Counted from the stretch's first letter, positions 1 to 8,276 are shown. The stretch is 64,000 bases of DNA from Rhodococcus_G sp042754225 (GCF_042754225.1 NZ_JBHZAH010000003.1:1-64000); one strand, 5' to 3'. The notes: generated by a model from the letters alone, not told the origin. A program made the numbers and translations.

Positions 1-17
1 CGCCCGAATCTCGGGCG
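1..17. terminator. Short perfect hairpin at the window edge
   Basis: The first 17 bases form a stem of 7 bp (CGCCCGA / TCGGGCG) around a 3-base loop. No T-run follows. It may be the end of a terminator for a gene to the left, but the window edge prevents a firm call. Confidence 0.3.
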
Positions 18-66
18 GGGTCACTGTCGTCTGGCGAGGAGGCCGCGCCGGTTCTACCGTGAGTAC

Positions 67-312
67 ATGACTGTCACAGCGGACGATTTGCGAATGCTCC
101 TCGACAGCTCCGTCGACGCTCCGACACTGGTGCTCGAGGAGGGCTCGATCAGGATCCTGGCGGGCAACGACGCGACGCAGCGTTCGGCGTGGGTGATCAT
201 CACCCTCGAGGACCTGCGCCGGGAACTGCCCGACGGCGACAATCCCACCGAACACGACCTGGTGGAGAAGGCCGCCATGCTCGACGAGCTGATATCCAGT
301 CCGGGAGCGTGA
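67..312 (+). CDS. Hypothetical protein, 81 aa
   Basis: A small acidic soluble protein with no signal peptide or membrane segment. The middle (about residues 20-50) looks like alternating strands, followed by a charged helical tail. I do not recognise a family. It is supported by a clean reading frame ending just before a strong bidirectional terminator shared with rpsA. The ATG at 67 is the only good start in the short upstream stretch, and no clear ribosome-binding site is visible. Function unknown. Confidence 0.6.
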   Translation: MTVTADDLRMLLDSSVDAPTLVLEEGSIRILAGNDATQRSAWVIITLEDLRRELPDGDNPTEHDLVEKAAMLDELISSPGA

Positions 313-339
313 GCCGGCACCGCGTTCCCCCCGACAGCG

Positions 340-376
340 AAAGGCCCCGGTCCTGCAGTGCAGGACCGGGGCCTTT
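340..376. terminator. Bidirectional intrinsic terminator between convergent genes
   Basis: Two perfect 18-base arms (340-357 and 359-376) start with AAAGGCCCCGG and end with CCGGGGCCTTT, so the A/T tracts lie at the stem base on both strands. It sits between the stops of the small plus-strand gene and rpsA and should end both transcripts. Confidence 0.85.
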
Positions 377-405
377 CACGTCGACCCGGCTAGCGGGCCG
401 TCACA

Positions 406-1881
406 TCACGCGTTGCCGGACAGCTTCTCGCGCAGCGCAGCGAGCTGAGCGTCGCTGGCCAGGGATCCGCTCGCCTCGGTCGACGAGGTACCGGCGGACT
501 CGCCACCCTCGGCGGAACCGGACTCCGAGGAGTAGCCGGCGGCAGCGTTGGCAGCCTCGGCGGCCTCGTCTGCGGCGGTCTTCTCCATCTGAGCGGTGTG
601 CATCTTGTGGCGACGCTCGGCCTCGGCGTAGCGGCCTTCCCACTCTTCACGCTGCTTGTCGAAGCCCTCGAGCCATTCGTTGGTCTCGGGATCGAAGCCC
701 TCGGGGAAGATGTAGTTGCCCTGCTCGTCGTACGAGTCGGCCATGCCGTACTTGGACGGGTCGAACTCGGCGTTGTAGTCCTCGTTCGCCTGCTTGAGCG
801 AGAGCGAGATACGACGACGCTCGAGGTCGATGTCGATGACCTTGACGAGCGCATCGTCGCCGACACCCACGACCTGGTCCGGAACCTCCACGTGGCGCTC
901 GGCCAGCTCGGAGATGTGCACCAGGCCCTCGATGCCCTCCTCGACGCGGACGAACGCGCCGAACGGAACCAGCTTGGTGACCTTGCCCGGAACGATCTGA
1001 CCGATCGCGTGGGTGCGGGCGAACTGACGCCACGGGTCCTCCTGGGTCGCCTTCAGCGACAGGGAGACGCGCTCGCGGTCCAGGTCGACGTCGAGAACCT
1101 CGACGGTGACCTCGTTGCCGACCTCGACGACCTCGGACGGGTGGTCGATGTGCTTCCAGGACAGCTCGGAGACGTGCACCAGGCCGTCGACGCCACCGAG
1201 GTCCACGAAGGCACCGAAGTTGACGATGGAGGACACGACGCCCTTGCGGACCTGGCCCTTCTGCAGCTGGTGCAGGAACTCGCTGCGGACCTCGGACTGG
1301 GTCTGCTCGAGCCATGCACGACGCGACAGGACCACGTTGTTGCGGTTCTTGTCGAGCTCGATGATCTTCGCCTCGATCTCCTTGCCGACGTACGGCTGGA
1401 GGTCGCGGACACGACGCATCTCGACGAGCGAGGCCGGGAGGAAGCCGCGGAGACCGATGTCGAGGATCAGGCCGCCCTTGACGACCTCGATGACGGTGCC
1501 CTTGACGGCCTCGTCCTTCTCCTTGAGCTCCTCGATGGTGCCCCAGGCGCGCTCGTACTGAGCACGCTTCTTCGACAGGATCAGTCGACCTTCCTTGTCC
1601 TCCTTGGTGAGGACCAGGGCTTCGACCTCATCGCCCACGGAGACGACCTCGTTGGGGTCGACGTCGTGCTTGATGGAGAGCTCACGGGAAGGGATGACAC
1701 CTTCGGTCTTGTAACCGATGTCGAGCAGGACCTCGTCGCGGTCGACCTTGACGATGGTGCCTTCGACGATGTCGCCATCGTTGAAGTACTTGATCGTGGC
1801 GTCGATGGCGGCGAGGAAATCCTCGGCAGAGCCGATGTCGTTGACGGCTACCTGCGGCGAGGTGGTGGTTGTGGAGGGCAT
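406..1881 (-). CDS. rpsA: 30S ribosomal protein S1
   Basis: RpsA binds mRNA on the 30S subunit and helps translation initiation; in mycobacteria it has also been linked to trans-translation. The 491-residue product is close to the mycobacterial length of about 481. Four S1 RNA-binding repeats are visible, beginning near residues 35 (GDIVEGTIVKVDRDEVLLDIG), 125, 210 and 295. A Glu/Ala/Ser-rich low-complexity tail follows. I chose the ATG encoding MPSTTTTSP because the reading frame upstream of it is not conserved-looking and holds the promoter; a GGAG lies about 13 bases before the ATG. It is transcribed away from the CD225 gene and ends at the shared terminator. Confidence 0.95.
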   Translation of the reverse strand: MPSTTTTSPQVAVNDIGSAEDFLAAIDATIKYFNDGDIVEGTIVKVDRDEVLLDIGYKTEGVIPSRELSIKHDVDPNEVVSVGDEVEALVLTKEDKEGRLILSKKRAQYERAWGTIEELKEKDEAVKGTVIEVVKGGLILDIGLRGFLPASLVEMRRVRDLQPYVGKEIEAKIIELDKNRNNVVLSRRAWLEQTQSEVRSEFLHQLQKGQVRKGVVSSIVNFGAFVDLGGVDGLVHVSELSWKHIDHPSEVVEVGNEVTVEVLDVDLDRERVSLSLKATQEDPWRQFARTHAIGQIVPGKVTKLVPFGAFVRVEEGIEGLVHISELAERHVEVPDQVVGVGDDALVKVIDIDLERRRISLSLKQANEDYNAEFDPSKYGMADSYDEQGNYIFPEGFDPETNEWLEGFDKQREEWEGRYAEAERRHKMHTAQMEKTAADEAAEAANAAAGYSSESGSAEGGESAGTSSTEASGSLASDAQLAALREKLSGNA

Positions 1882-1994
1882 TAGGTGAGTTGCTCCGGAG
1901 GGATAGATAGTCGGTTGATGGTGTTCTGTCGGACTCACGAACATCCCCGCGCCGCGCCGGTTTCGGTGCGGCAGTGTGGACACTCGCGTGGATT

Positions 1995-2024
1995 AGGGTA
2001 CGCGACCGGTACTTAGCTGGGCAA
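1995..2024 (-). promoter_or_regulatory. Predicted rpsA promoter
   Basis: On the minus strand TTGCCC (2019-2024) and TACCCT (1995-2000) are separated by 18 bp, a good match to the housekeeping sigma factor pattern. Transcription would start near 1988 and give a leader of about 105 bases before rpsA. Prediction from sequence only. Confidence 0.5.
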
Positions 2025-2113
2025 ACCCGGGCCGATGGCCGACGGGATTCAGCGATTCCTCAGCGCGGAATCGGTACCGTCGAAGTGACTCGTCTCACAT
2101 CAGGAGGGTCGCG

Positions 2114-2482
2114 ATGACCACGCCCGGTACTCCACCTGCACCCGAACCACCCGCGACCGCCGAAACACCCAGCGCCACCCCCGACGCCGGGCGCGCGCGA
2201 CCGCCGAGCAACGCCGGATGGGCGGTGGCGTCGCTGCTGTTCTTCTGGCCGCTCGCCTTCGCCGCGTTCACCCATGCGTTCAACGTCTACCCGCTGTGGG
2301 CCGACGGGGACGTCGAGGGCGCCACCGACGCGTCGGACCGGGTTCGCCGGCTCGGCCAGATCTCGCTGTGGCTCTTCGGCGGCCTGCTCCTGCTCTTCGT
2401 ACTGGTCTACGCGGTGGTCGCCGTCACGGTGTTCGCGCACGGCGGCGGCTACCACGGGTACGTGCATCACCGGATGCGTTGA
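2114..2482 (+). CDS. CD225/dispanin-like small membrane protein
   Basis: The 122-residue protein has a Pro/Ala-rich cytoplasmic N-terminus (residues 1-36), then two hydrophobic segments (about 36-58 and 88-112) separated by a short polar stretch with VEGATDASDRVRRLGQIS. This two-helix layout with a conserved-looking inter-helix region resembles the CD225 (dispanin) superfamily, whose bacterial members are mostly uncharacterised. AGGAGG lies 6 bases before the ATG. The VWA gene starts 9 bases downstream, so the two are likely co-transcribed and may form a membrane unit. Confidence 0.75.
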   Translation: MTTPGTPPAPEPPATAETPSATPDAGRARPPSNAGWAVASLLFFWPLAFAAFTHAFNVYPLWADGDVEGATDASDRVRRLGQISLWLFGGLLLLFVLVYAVVAVTVFAHGGGYHGYVHHRMR

Positions 2483-2491
2483 CGGCGACTG

Positions 2492-3469
2492 GTGAGTGGC
2501 CCCCTGTTCGCCTCCCCGTGGTGGCTGGCGCTGCTGCTCGCGCCGGTCGCGCTGCTCGTCGGCTACCTGGTGGTGCAGCGGCTCCGCAGACGCCAGTTCC
2601 TGCGATTCACCAACCTCGAGCTGCTCGAGCAGGTCGCGCCGCGGCGCCCCGGAGTGTCCCGGCACGTCCCGACAGCCCTGTTCCTGGCAGGGACGGTGCT
2701 GCTGGTCGTCGCACTGGCCGGCCCGACCGCCGCGCAGCGGATCCCCCGGAACCGGGCCACGGTGCTGCTGGTCATCGACGTGTCGTTGTCCATGAAGTCC
2801 ACGGACGTCGCACCGTCCCGGATCGCCGCGGCCCAGGAGGCGGCCAAGGCGTTCGCGGACGAACTCACCCCGGGCATCAATCTCGGGCTGGAGGCCTTCG
2901 CGGGGACGGCCTCGGTGCTGGTGTCGCCGACCCGCGACCGCAGCGCGATCAAGGCGGCCATCGATCACCTGCAACTCGCCGAACGCACCGCGACCGGCGA
3001 GGCCATCTTCACCGCTCTGCAGGCAATCGACGCGTTCGGCGCGTTGGTGAGCGGCGAGGGCACCCCGCCAGCCCGGATCGTGGTCGAGTCGGACGGCAAG
3101 GAGACCGTGCCGGAGAATCTCGACGACCCGCGTGGAGCGTTCACCGCGGCACGTCAGGCCAAGGACAAGGGAGTGCCGGTGTCGACCATCTCCTTCGGCA
3201 CCGAGGCGGGAACGGTCGCGATCGAGGGCCGGCAGATCCCGGTCCCCGTCGACGATGCCTCGCTCGCCGAGATCGCCCGGCTCTCCGGCGGGTCCTCCTT
3301 CACCGCGACCAGCGGCGCCGAACTGCGCAAGAGCTACCAGAGCCTGCAGGAGCAGATCGGCTACGAGGTCACCCGTTCGGATGCGAGCCAGCCGTGGCTG
3401 GTCGCGGGCACGCTGGTGCTGATCGTCTCCGCCGGGTCGGCGCTGGTGCTCACCCGACGGCTGCCGTGA
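2492..3469 (+). CDS. VWA-domain membrane protein
   Basis: The 325-residue protein has an N-terminal membrane helix (about 8-26), a second helix (about 58-76), then a von Willebrand factor A domain that opens with the MIDAS motif DVSLSMKS (D-x-S-x-S, about residue 93). A third helix is near residues 300-320. This is the layout of the Rv1481-type proteins encoded beside MoxR AAA+ ATPases. Such proteins are thought to act with MoxR in envelope or protein-complex assembly. Here no moxR or DUF58 gene is adjacent, so its partner must be elsewhere. The GTG start follows the CD225 gene by 9 bases. Confidence 0.85.
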   Translation: MSGPLFASPWWLALLLAPVALLVGYLVVQRLRRRQFLRFTNLELLEQVAPRRPGVSRHVPTALFLAGTVLLVVALAGPTAAQRIPRNRATVLLVIDVSLSMKSTDVAPSRIAAAQEAAKAFADELTPGINLGLEAFAGTASVLVSPTRDRSAIKAAIDHLQLAERTATGEAIFTALQAIDAFGALVSGEGTPPARIVVESDGKETVPENLDDPRGAFTAARQAKDKGVPVSTISFGTEAGTVAIEGRQIPVPVDDASLAEIARLSGGSSFTATSGAELRKSYQSLQEQIGYEVTRSDASQPWLVAGTLVLIVSAGSALVLTRRLP

Positions 3470-3558
3470 CGCGCGTCCGGTGTCGGTGGTCGCTGCGAGG
3501 CAGTGGATGATCACTCTTCGACTGAGCACGATCGACAACACCTGCCAGGGGTCCCCCG

Positions 3559-4419
3559 ATGACGCAACCTCCCACTCCCGACGACCGCCACGCCGCGGCC
3601 AACGCCACGCTGGGCACCGCCGGCGTGAGCCGCACCCGCGTCGGCTCGGCCGACAGCGAGCGGGCCAGCCGCGCCTGGTGGGACGCCGACGCCGACGACT
3701 ACCACCGCACGCACGGGGAATTCCTCGGGGTGCAGTCCGCGGGCGGCGAGTTCGTCTGGTGCCCAGAGGGTCTGCACGAAGGCGACGTCCACCTGCTCGG
3801 CGATGTCGCGGGCAAGGACGTACTCGAGGTGGGGTGCGGTTCCGCCCCTTGCGCACGCTGGCTCGCCGGCCGGGGAGCGCGAGCGGTCGGACTGGACCTG
3901 TCGCGGGGGATGCTCGCCCGCGGCCTCGACGCGATGACAGCGGGCGGGCCGCGGGTGCCGCTCGTGCAGGCGGGCGCCGAGGCGCTGCCGTTCGCCGACG
4001 AGTCGTTCGACATCGCCTGCTCGGCGTTCGGCGCCGTCCCCTTCGTCGCCGACTCCGCGCTGGTCATGCGGGAGGTCGCGCGGGTGCTGCGACCGGGCGG
4101 ACTGTGGGTGTTCTCGGTGAATCATCCGGTGCGCTGGATCTTTCCGGACGACCCGGGGCCGAAGGGTCTCACCGCGACGATCCCCTACTTCGACCGCACG
4201 CCCTACGTCGAGGTGGACGACGACGGGACACCGACGTACGTCGAGCATCACCGGACGATCGGCGACCGGGTCCGCGAGATCGTCGCCGCCGGACTGGAAC
4301 TGCGCGACATCGTCGAACCCGACTGGCCGGAGTGGCTGGACCGCGAATGGGGTCAGTGGAGTCCCCTCCGCGGCCAACTGTTCCCCGGGACCGCAATCTT
4401 CGTCTGCCACAAGCCCTGA
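3559..4419 (+). CDS. Class I SAM-dependent methyltransferase
   Basis: The 286-residue protein has the SAM-binding motif I VLEVGCGSAPCARWL near residue 91, an acidic end of strand 2 (GLDLSRGML), and the motif LPFADESFDIACSAFGAVPFV near residue 145, followed by VARVLRPGGLWVF. This is a Methyltransf_11/25 fold. Related actinobacterial proteins are annotated only as class I methyltransferases, and the substrate cannot be read from sequence. It stands between the VWA gene and the convergent RHH gene; an 89-base gap upstream suggests its own promoter. Confidence 0.85.
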   Translation: MTQPPTPDDRHAAANATLGTAGVSRTRVGSADSERASRAWWDADADDYHRTHGEFLGVQSAGGEFVWCPEGLHEGDVHLLGDVAGKDVLEVGCGSAPCARWLAGRGARAVGLDLSRGMLARGLDAMTAGGPRVPLVQAGAEALPFADESFDIACSAFGAVPFVADSALVMREVARVLRPGGLWVFSVNHPVRWIFPDDPGPKGLTATIPYFDRTPYVEVDDDGTPTYVEHHRTIGDRVREIVAAGLELRDIVEPDWPEWLDREWGQWSPLRGQLFPGTAIFVCHKP

Positions 4420-4445
4420 CCCTCGCCGGCGAGGGGCAGCGCGAA

Positions 4446-4607
4446 TCAGCCCGAGTCGCGCGGCGGACGACCCGCCGCCTCGAGTGCGCGCCGCAGCGCG
4501 TACTCGAGTTGCGCGTTCACGCTGCGGAGGTCGTCGGCGGCCCACTTCGCCATCGCGTCGTACACGGCCGGGTCCAGCCGCAACAGCACTTTCTTGCGTT
4601 CGACCAT
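4446..4607 (-). CDS. Arc-like ribbon-helix-helix protein, 53 aa
   Basis: The protein begins MVERKKVLLRLDPAVYDAM: a short basic beta strand (KKVLLRLD) followed by two helices (PAVYDAMAKWAADD and SVNAQLEYALRRALEAA). This is the ribbon-helix-helix fold of Arc/MetJ-type dimeric DNA-binding proteins. The ATG is 4 bases after the SPFH stop, so the two genes are translationally coupled. It may autoregulate the operon through the 30-bp palindrome upstream of the SPFH gene, but that is inference. No toxin partner is visible, so an antitoxin label is not supported. Confidence 0.8.
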   Translation of the reverse strand: MVERKKVLLRLDPAVYDAMAKWAADDLRSVNAQLEYALRRALEAAGRPPRDSG

Positions 4608-4611
4608 GGGT

Positions 4612-5457
4612 CTACGAGTACAGCGTGCCCGCGTTGACGATCGGCTGCGTCGCCTTGTCTCCGCAGAGCACGACCAGCAGGTTGGACACCATGTTGGCCT
4701 TGCGCTCCTCGTCGAGTTCGACGACGCCCTGCTCCCCCAGCCGATCCAGCGCGAGCCCGACCATGCCGACCGCACCCTCGACGATCATGGTCCGGGCCGC
4801 GACCACCTGTGCGGCCTGCTGGCGCACCAGCATCGCCTGGGCGATCTCCGGCGCGTAGGCCAGGTGCGTGATCCGGGCCTCGATCACCTCGACGCCCGCC
4901 AGGTCGGTGCGCTCGCGCAACTCCGCGGTGAGCTCGGCCGCGACCTCCGCACCGTCCCGCAGGCTGGTGACGTCGGCCTGATGCGAGTCGTAGGGGTGCG
5001 TGGTCGCGAGGTGACGCACCGCCGCCTCGGACTGGATGGCGACGTACTCCTCGTAGTCGTCGACGGCGAAGGTGGCCTTGCCGCTGTCGACGACCTTGTA
5101 GACGACCACGGCGGCGATCTCGACCGGATTGCCCGCCGCGTCGTTCACCTTCAGCTTGGCGGTCTCGAAGTTGCGCACCCGCAGGGTGACTCGACGCTTC
5201 GTGGTCAGCGGGATCACCCACTGGAAGCCGGCGTCGTCGACCGAACCGACGTAGCGGCCGAAGAACTGCACGACCTTCGCCTCGTTCGGGTTGATCACCG
5301 TGAAGCCGGTTGCGATCAGGACGATCACGACCGCGATCACGACCGCGCCGCCGATGCCGGCGTCGCCGGTGGCGGCGACGCCCGCCGCGATCACCGCCAG
5401 CACCACCAGGCCCAGCAACACCATGAATCCGTTGAGCCGAAACGCCCGACGCTCCAT
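4612..5457 (-). CDS. SPFH/band 7 (stomatin-like) membrane protein
   Basis: Two close hydrophobic segments at residues 10-30 and 37-55 anchor the protein. The SPFH domain follows (about 55-230) with the typical opening INPNEAKVVQFFGRYVGSV and the later stretch LAGVEVIEARITHLAYAPEIAQAMLVRQQA, which usually forms the coiled helix of stomatins. Such proteins form ring-like membrane assemblies and organise membrane microdomains or protease partners. No NfeD or protease gene is adjacent; instead an RHH gene follows at once. The 281-residue length is normal. Confidence 0.88.
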   Translation of the reverse strand: MERRAFRLNGFMVLLGLVVLAVIAAGVAATGDAGIGGAVVIAVVIVLIATGFTVINPNEAKVVQFFGRYVGSVDDAGFQWVIPLTTKRRVTLRVRNFETAKLKVNDAAGNPVEIAAVVVYKVVDSGKATFAVDDYEEYVAIQSEAAVRHLATTHPYDSHQADVTSLRDGAEVAAELTAELRERTDLAGVEVIEARITHLAYAPEIAQAMLVRQQAAQVVAARTMIVEGAVGMVGLALDRLGEQGVVELDEERKANMVSNLLVVLCGDKATQPIVNAGTLYS

Positions 5458-5474
5458 CTACCCTGCCCCACCTT

Positions 5475-5504
5475 TGCTATCGAAGTGATATCACTACGAT
5501 AGCA
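5475..5504. promoter_or_regulatory. 30-bp near-perfect palindrome, candidate RHH operator
   Basis: Arms TGCTATCG and CGATAGCA flank the perfect core AGTGATATCACT; only one symmetric position pair fails to match. It lies 18 bases upstream of the SPFH start, where the promoter should be. The size fits two adjacent RHH dimers. That the downstream RHH protein binds it is inference. Confidence 0.6.
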
Positions 5505-5508
5505 GTCC

Positions 5509-5594
5509 TGATCGAGTGAACGGTACGTTCGTTCGATCAGATCGAGTGAACGCTTCCGTTCACTCGATCTGAGTGGGGGCGGGGCGGGGCGGGG
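5509..5594. terminator. Two tandem hairpins plus four-tract G-run
   Basis: Hairpin one (5509-5539) has 13 pairs, two of them wobble, around a 5-base loop. Hairpin two (5539-5570) has a perfect 14-bp stem (AGATCGAGTGAACG / CGTTCACTCGATCT) with a CTTC loop. Both share the motif GATCGAGTGAACG, which thus occurs three times, once inverted. At 5575-5594 four G-tracts (5, 4, 4, 4) separated by single C form a G-quadruplex motif on the plus strand, which is the template strand for the operon ending at 5601. The set probably ends the amino-acid ABC transcript; the repeated motif could instead be an operator for the SPFH gene. Confidence 0.5.
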
Positions 5595-5600
5595 TGCGAG

Positions 5601-6368
5601 TCAGAGGAGCTTGGACAGGAAGGCCTTGGTCCGATCGTGGGTCGGATTCGCCAGCATCTCCCGCGGCTCACCGGACTCGACGACCACGCCGCCGTCCATG
5701 AACACCAACTGGTCCGCGACCTCGCGGGCGAAGCCCATCTCGTGGGTGACCACGACCATGGTCATGCCCTCCTTGGCGAGGGTCTTCATCACCCCGAGCA
5801 CCTCCCCCACCAGTTCGGGATCGAGCGCCGAGGTCGGTTCGTCGAAGAGCATCAGCTTCGGGTCCATCGCCAGCGCCCGGGCGATCGCCACCCGCTGCTG
5901 CTGACCACCGGACAGCTGGGCCGGGTAGGCGTCGGCCTTGTCGCTGAGCCCGACCTGGTCGAGCAGGTCACGGGCGCGGGTCATCGCGTCCTTCTTGCGC
6001 ACCTTCTTCACCTGGGTGGGCGCCTCGATGACGTTCTCCAGCGCGGTGCGGTGCGGGAACAGATTGAAGTGCTGGAACACCATGCCGATGTCGCGGCGTT
6101 GCCGCGCCGCGGCCCGCGGATGCAGCTCGTACAGCTTGCCCCCGCGTTCGGCGTACCCGACCAGTTCCCCGTCCACGTACAGCCGGCCCGCGCTGACCTC
6201 CTCGAGGTGGTTGATGCAACGCAGGAACGTCGACTTGCCCGATCCGGACGGACCGACCAGGCACAGCACCTGTCCGCGGTCGATCTCGAGGGTGACCCCG
6301 CGCAGCACCTCGAGTGCCCCGAAGCTCTTGCACACCTGGTCGGCCTTCACCATCGGTGTCGTCGTCAC
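5601..6368 (-). CDS. Polar amino-acid ABC transporter ATP-binding protein (GlnQ family)
   Basis: This 255-residue ATPase powers uptake of a polar amino acid, probably glutamine or glutamate. Walker A is GPSGSGKST, the signature is LSGGQQQR, Walker B is LMLFDEPTSALDPE and the switch His lies in VVVTHEMGFA. The GTG start at 6368 is chosen because it overlaps the permease stop as GTGA and has AGGAGG 6 bases upstream. It is the last gene of the binding protein-permease-ATPase operon and precedes the composite hairpin region. Confidence 0.93.
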   Translation of the reverse strand: MTTTPMVKADQVCKSFGALEVLRGVTLEIDRGQVLCLVGPSGSGKSTFLRCINHLEEVSAGRLYVDGELVGYAERGGKLYELHPRAAARQRRDIGMVFQHFNLFPHRTALENVIEAPTQVKKVRKKDAMTRARDLLDQVGLSDKADAYPAQLSGGQQQRVAIARALAMDPKLMLFDEPTSALDPELVGEVLGVMKTLAKEGMTMVVVTHEMGFAREVADQLVFMDGGVVVESGEPREMLANPTHDRTKAFLSKLL

Positions 6369-7333
6369 AGCGATCCTCCTGCATCGGGCGCAGCCGCAGG
6401 CGGCACCGGTTTGCGCTGGGCGTCGGCGAGCGCCTGCAGTTGCCGCGGGGTGAGCACCCGGGACAGGCCCTTCGAGTAGTGCCGTTCGAGATAGAACTGC
6501 CCGACCATGAGCACGCTCGTGATCGCCAGGTACCAGGTCGCCGCCACGAGCAGCAGCGGGATGGGCTCGAAGTTCGCGCCGGAGATGTCCCGGGCCCGGC
6601 CGTACAGTTCGCCGGTGTACGGCACCGCGGCAACCAGCGAGGTGGTCTTGAGCATGCTGATCAGCTCGTTGCCGGTGGGCGGGATGATCACCCGCATCGC
6701 CTGCGGCAGCACGGTGCGCCGCATCGTCTGCGACCAGGTCATGCCGAGCGCGGTCGACGCCTCGGTCTGCCCCTCGCTGACCGAACCGACTCCGGCGCGC
6801 ACGATCTCGGCCATGTACGCGGCCTCGTTGAGGCCCAGTCCGATCACGGCGAACAGGAACGCCGCCTGCAGGTCCTTCAGGTCGAAATGGGCGAACTGCG
6901 GCCCGAACGGAATGCCCAGGTCGACCGACTTGTAGATCGACGGGAACAGACCCCAGAACACCAACTGCACGTACACCGGGGTGCCCCGGAAGATCCACAG
7001 GTACACCCAGGCGGCAGTGCGCAGCACCGGATTCGGCGACAGCCGCATGACCGCCAGCACCACCCCGAGCACGACCGCGAGCAGCATCGCCAGAACCGTG
7101 AGCTGGATTGTCTTCCAGGCACCCTCGGTGATGCGGGCGTCGAACAGGTACTGGCCGTACACGTCCCAGGCGAATGCCTCGTTGGTGGCCGCGCCGTAGA
7201 CGAACAGCGCCACCAGCACCAGGACCACGACGGCGGCGATCCACCGTCCCGGCCGTCGCAGCGGCACCGCGCGTATCGGCTCCGGTTCGCCGGTATCGGC
7301 GCCCGGCGCGCTCGCAGCGTTCTCCGACATCAT
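6365..7333 (-). CDS. Polar amino-acid ABC transporter permease
   Basis: The 322-residue membrane protein has an N-terminal cytoplasmic stretch, a first helix at about residues 30-50, and the HisM/GlnP-type permease domain with five further helices. The EAA loop is seen at ASTALGMTWSQTMRRTVLPQAMRVIIPPTGNE, which contacts the ATPase. The family opening WKTIQLTVLAMLLAVVLGVVLA is present. I place the start at the first of two adjacent ATGs after a GAGAGG site, 10 bases after the binding-protein stop. A single permease gene implies a homodimeric channel. Confidence 0.92.
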   Translation of the reverse strand: MMSENAASAPGADTGEPEPIRAVPLRRPGRWIAAVVVLVLVALFVYGAATNEAFAWDVYGQYLFDARITEGAWKTIQLTVLAMLLAVVLGVVLAVMRLSPNPVLRTAAWVYLWIFRGTPVYVQLVFWGLFPSIYKSVDLGIPFGPQFAHFDLKDLQAAFLFAVIGLGLNEAAYMAEIVRAGVGSVSEGQTEASTALGMTWSQTMRRTVLPQAMRVIIPPTGNELISMLKTTSLVAAVPYTGELYGRARDISGANFEPIPLLLVAATWYLAITSVLMVGQFYLERHYSKGLSRVLTPRQLQALADAQRKPVPPAAAPDAGGSL

Positions 7334-7343
7334 CTGTGCCTCT

Positions 7344-8276
7344 CTACCCGGTGGCGCCATTGATCTGTGAAGTCGCGATGGTGCCCGCGCCGACACCCCA
7401 GTTGTCGGCGATCTTCTGGTAGGCGCCGGTGTCGATCAAGTGCTGCAGCGCCTGTTGCAGCACCGGCGCCAGCGGCGACCCCTTCTTCACCGGCCAACCG
7501 TAGGGCGCCGAGTCGAACTGCGGACCGGCATTCTCGAGCCGGCCGTTGCTGCGTTTGATCGCGTAGGCGGTCACCGGGGAGTCCGCGGACATCGCGTCGA
7601 CCCGGCCGAGGATCAGCGCGTTCGACACGTCGTCCTGGCTGTCGTACTTGATCTTCGCGATCGGTTCCTTCCCGGCCGCGACGCAGGCGTCGCTCTTCGC
7701 GGGTACCTCGTCGATGTCCTCGGTGGTGGTCGTCTGCACACCGACGCGCAGCCCGCACGCGTCGTTCGGATCGATCGCCTCGCCGGTTCGCTGCGCCCAC
7801 TGGATGCCCGCGGTGTAGTAGTCGACGAAGTCCACGGACTTCTGCCGTTCCACGGTGTCCGTGAACGACGACATCCCCATGTCGTAGGTGCCGGCCTGGA
7901 CCGCGGGGATGATCTTGTCGAAGTCGGCCTGGTTGAACTCGGCTCGCAACCCCAGTACCGAGGCGACGGCATTCACCAGGTCGACGTCGAAGCCGACGAT
8001 GTCGCCGTTCTCGTCCTTGAACTCGTTGGGCGCGTACGGGACGTTCACCCCGATCTTCAACCGCCCACTCGCCGCCGTGGCCTGCGGTACCTGCGCGGCG
8101 ATCTCGTCGACCCGGTCCACGTGCACGGTCGCTGGCGGCACCAGGCCCTCGCTGTTGTGGACGCACCCGGCCAGGACCACCGAGAGCAGCAAGGCTGCGG
8201 CAAGCCGGACCCCGCGCCGCGACGACCGACGCACCGGTTTCCCGGAACCGATCCGGCGCTCTCCTGGTGATGTCAC
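7344..8276 (-). CDS. Amino-acid ABC transporter substrate-binding lipoprotein
   Basis: This captures the substrate outside the membrane for the adjacent permease. The twin-arginine-containing basic N-terminus leads into a hydrophobic core and the lipobox VLAGC (Cys near residue 38), so it should be lipid-anchored. The SBP_bac_3 fold starts at LKIGVNVPYAPNEFKDENGDIVGFDVDLVNAV and includes DFDKIIPAVQAGTYDMGMSSFTDTVERQ, typical of glutamine/glutamate-type receptors. The GTG start gives a 310-residue product. It is the first gene of the operon; the exact amino acid cannot be fixed from sequence. Confidence 0.92.
   Translation of the reverse strand: MTSPGERRIGSGKPVRRSSRRGVRLAAALLLSVVLAGCVHNSEGLVPPATVHVDRVDEIAAQVPQATAASGRLKIGVNVPYAPNEFKDENGDIVGFDVDLVNAVASVLGLRAEFNQADFDKIIPAVQAGTYDMGMSSFTDTVERQKSVDFVDYYTAGIQWAQRTGEAIDPNDACGLRVGVQTTTTEDIDEVPAKSDACVAAGKEPIAKIKYDSQDDVSNALILGRVDAMSADSPVTAYAIKRSNGRLENAGPQFDSAPYGWPVKKGSPLAPVLQQALQHLIDTGAYQKIADNWGVGAGTIATSQINGATG

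Noticed and set aside
2060..3856. 598-codon minus-strand frame opposite the CD225 and VWA genes
   Set aside because: Composition is typical of a shadow frame, and the plus-strand genes have ribosome sites and clear domains.
4446..4607. Toxin-antitoxin system
   Set aside because: The RHH gene has no adjacent toxin-like gene; its partner is an SPFH membrane protein.
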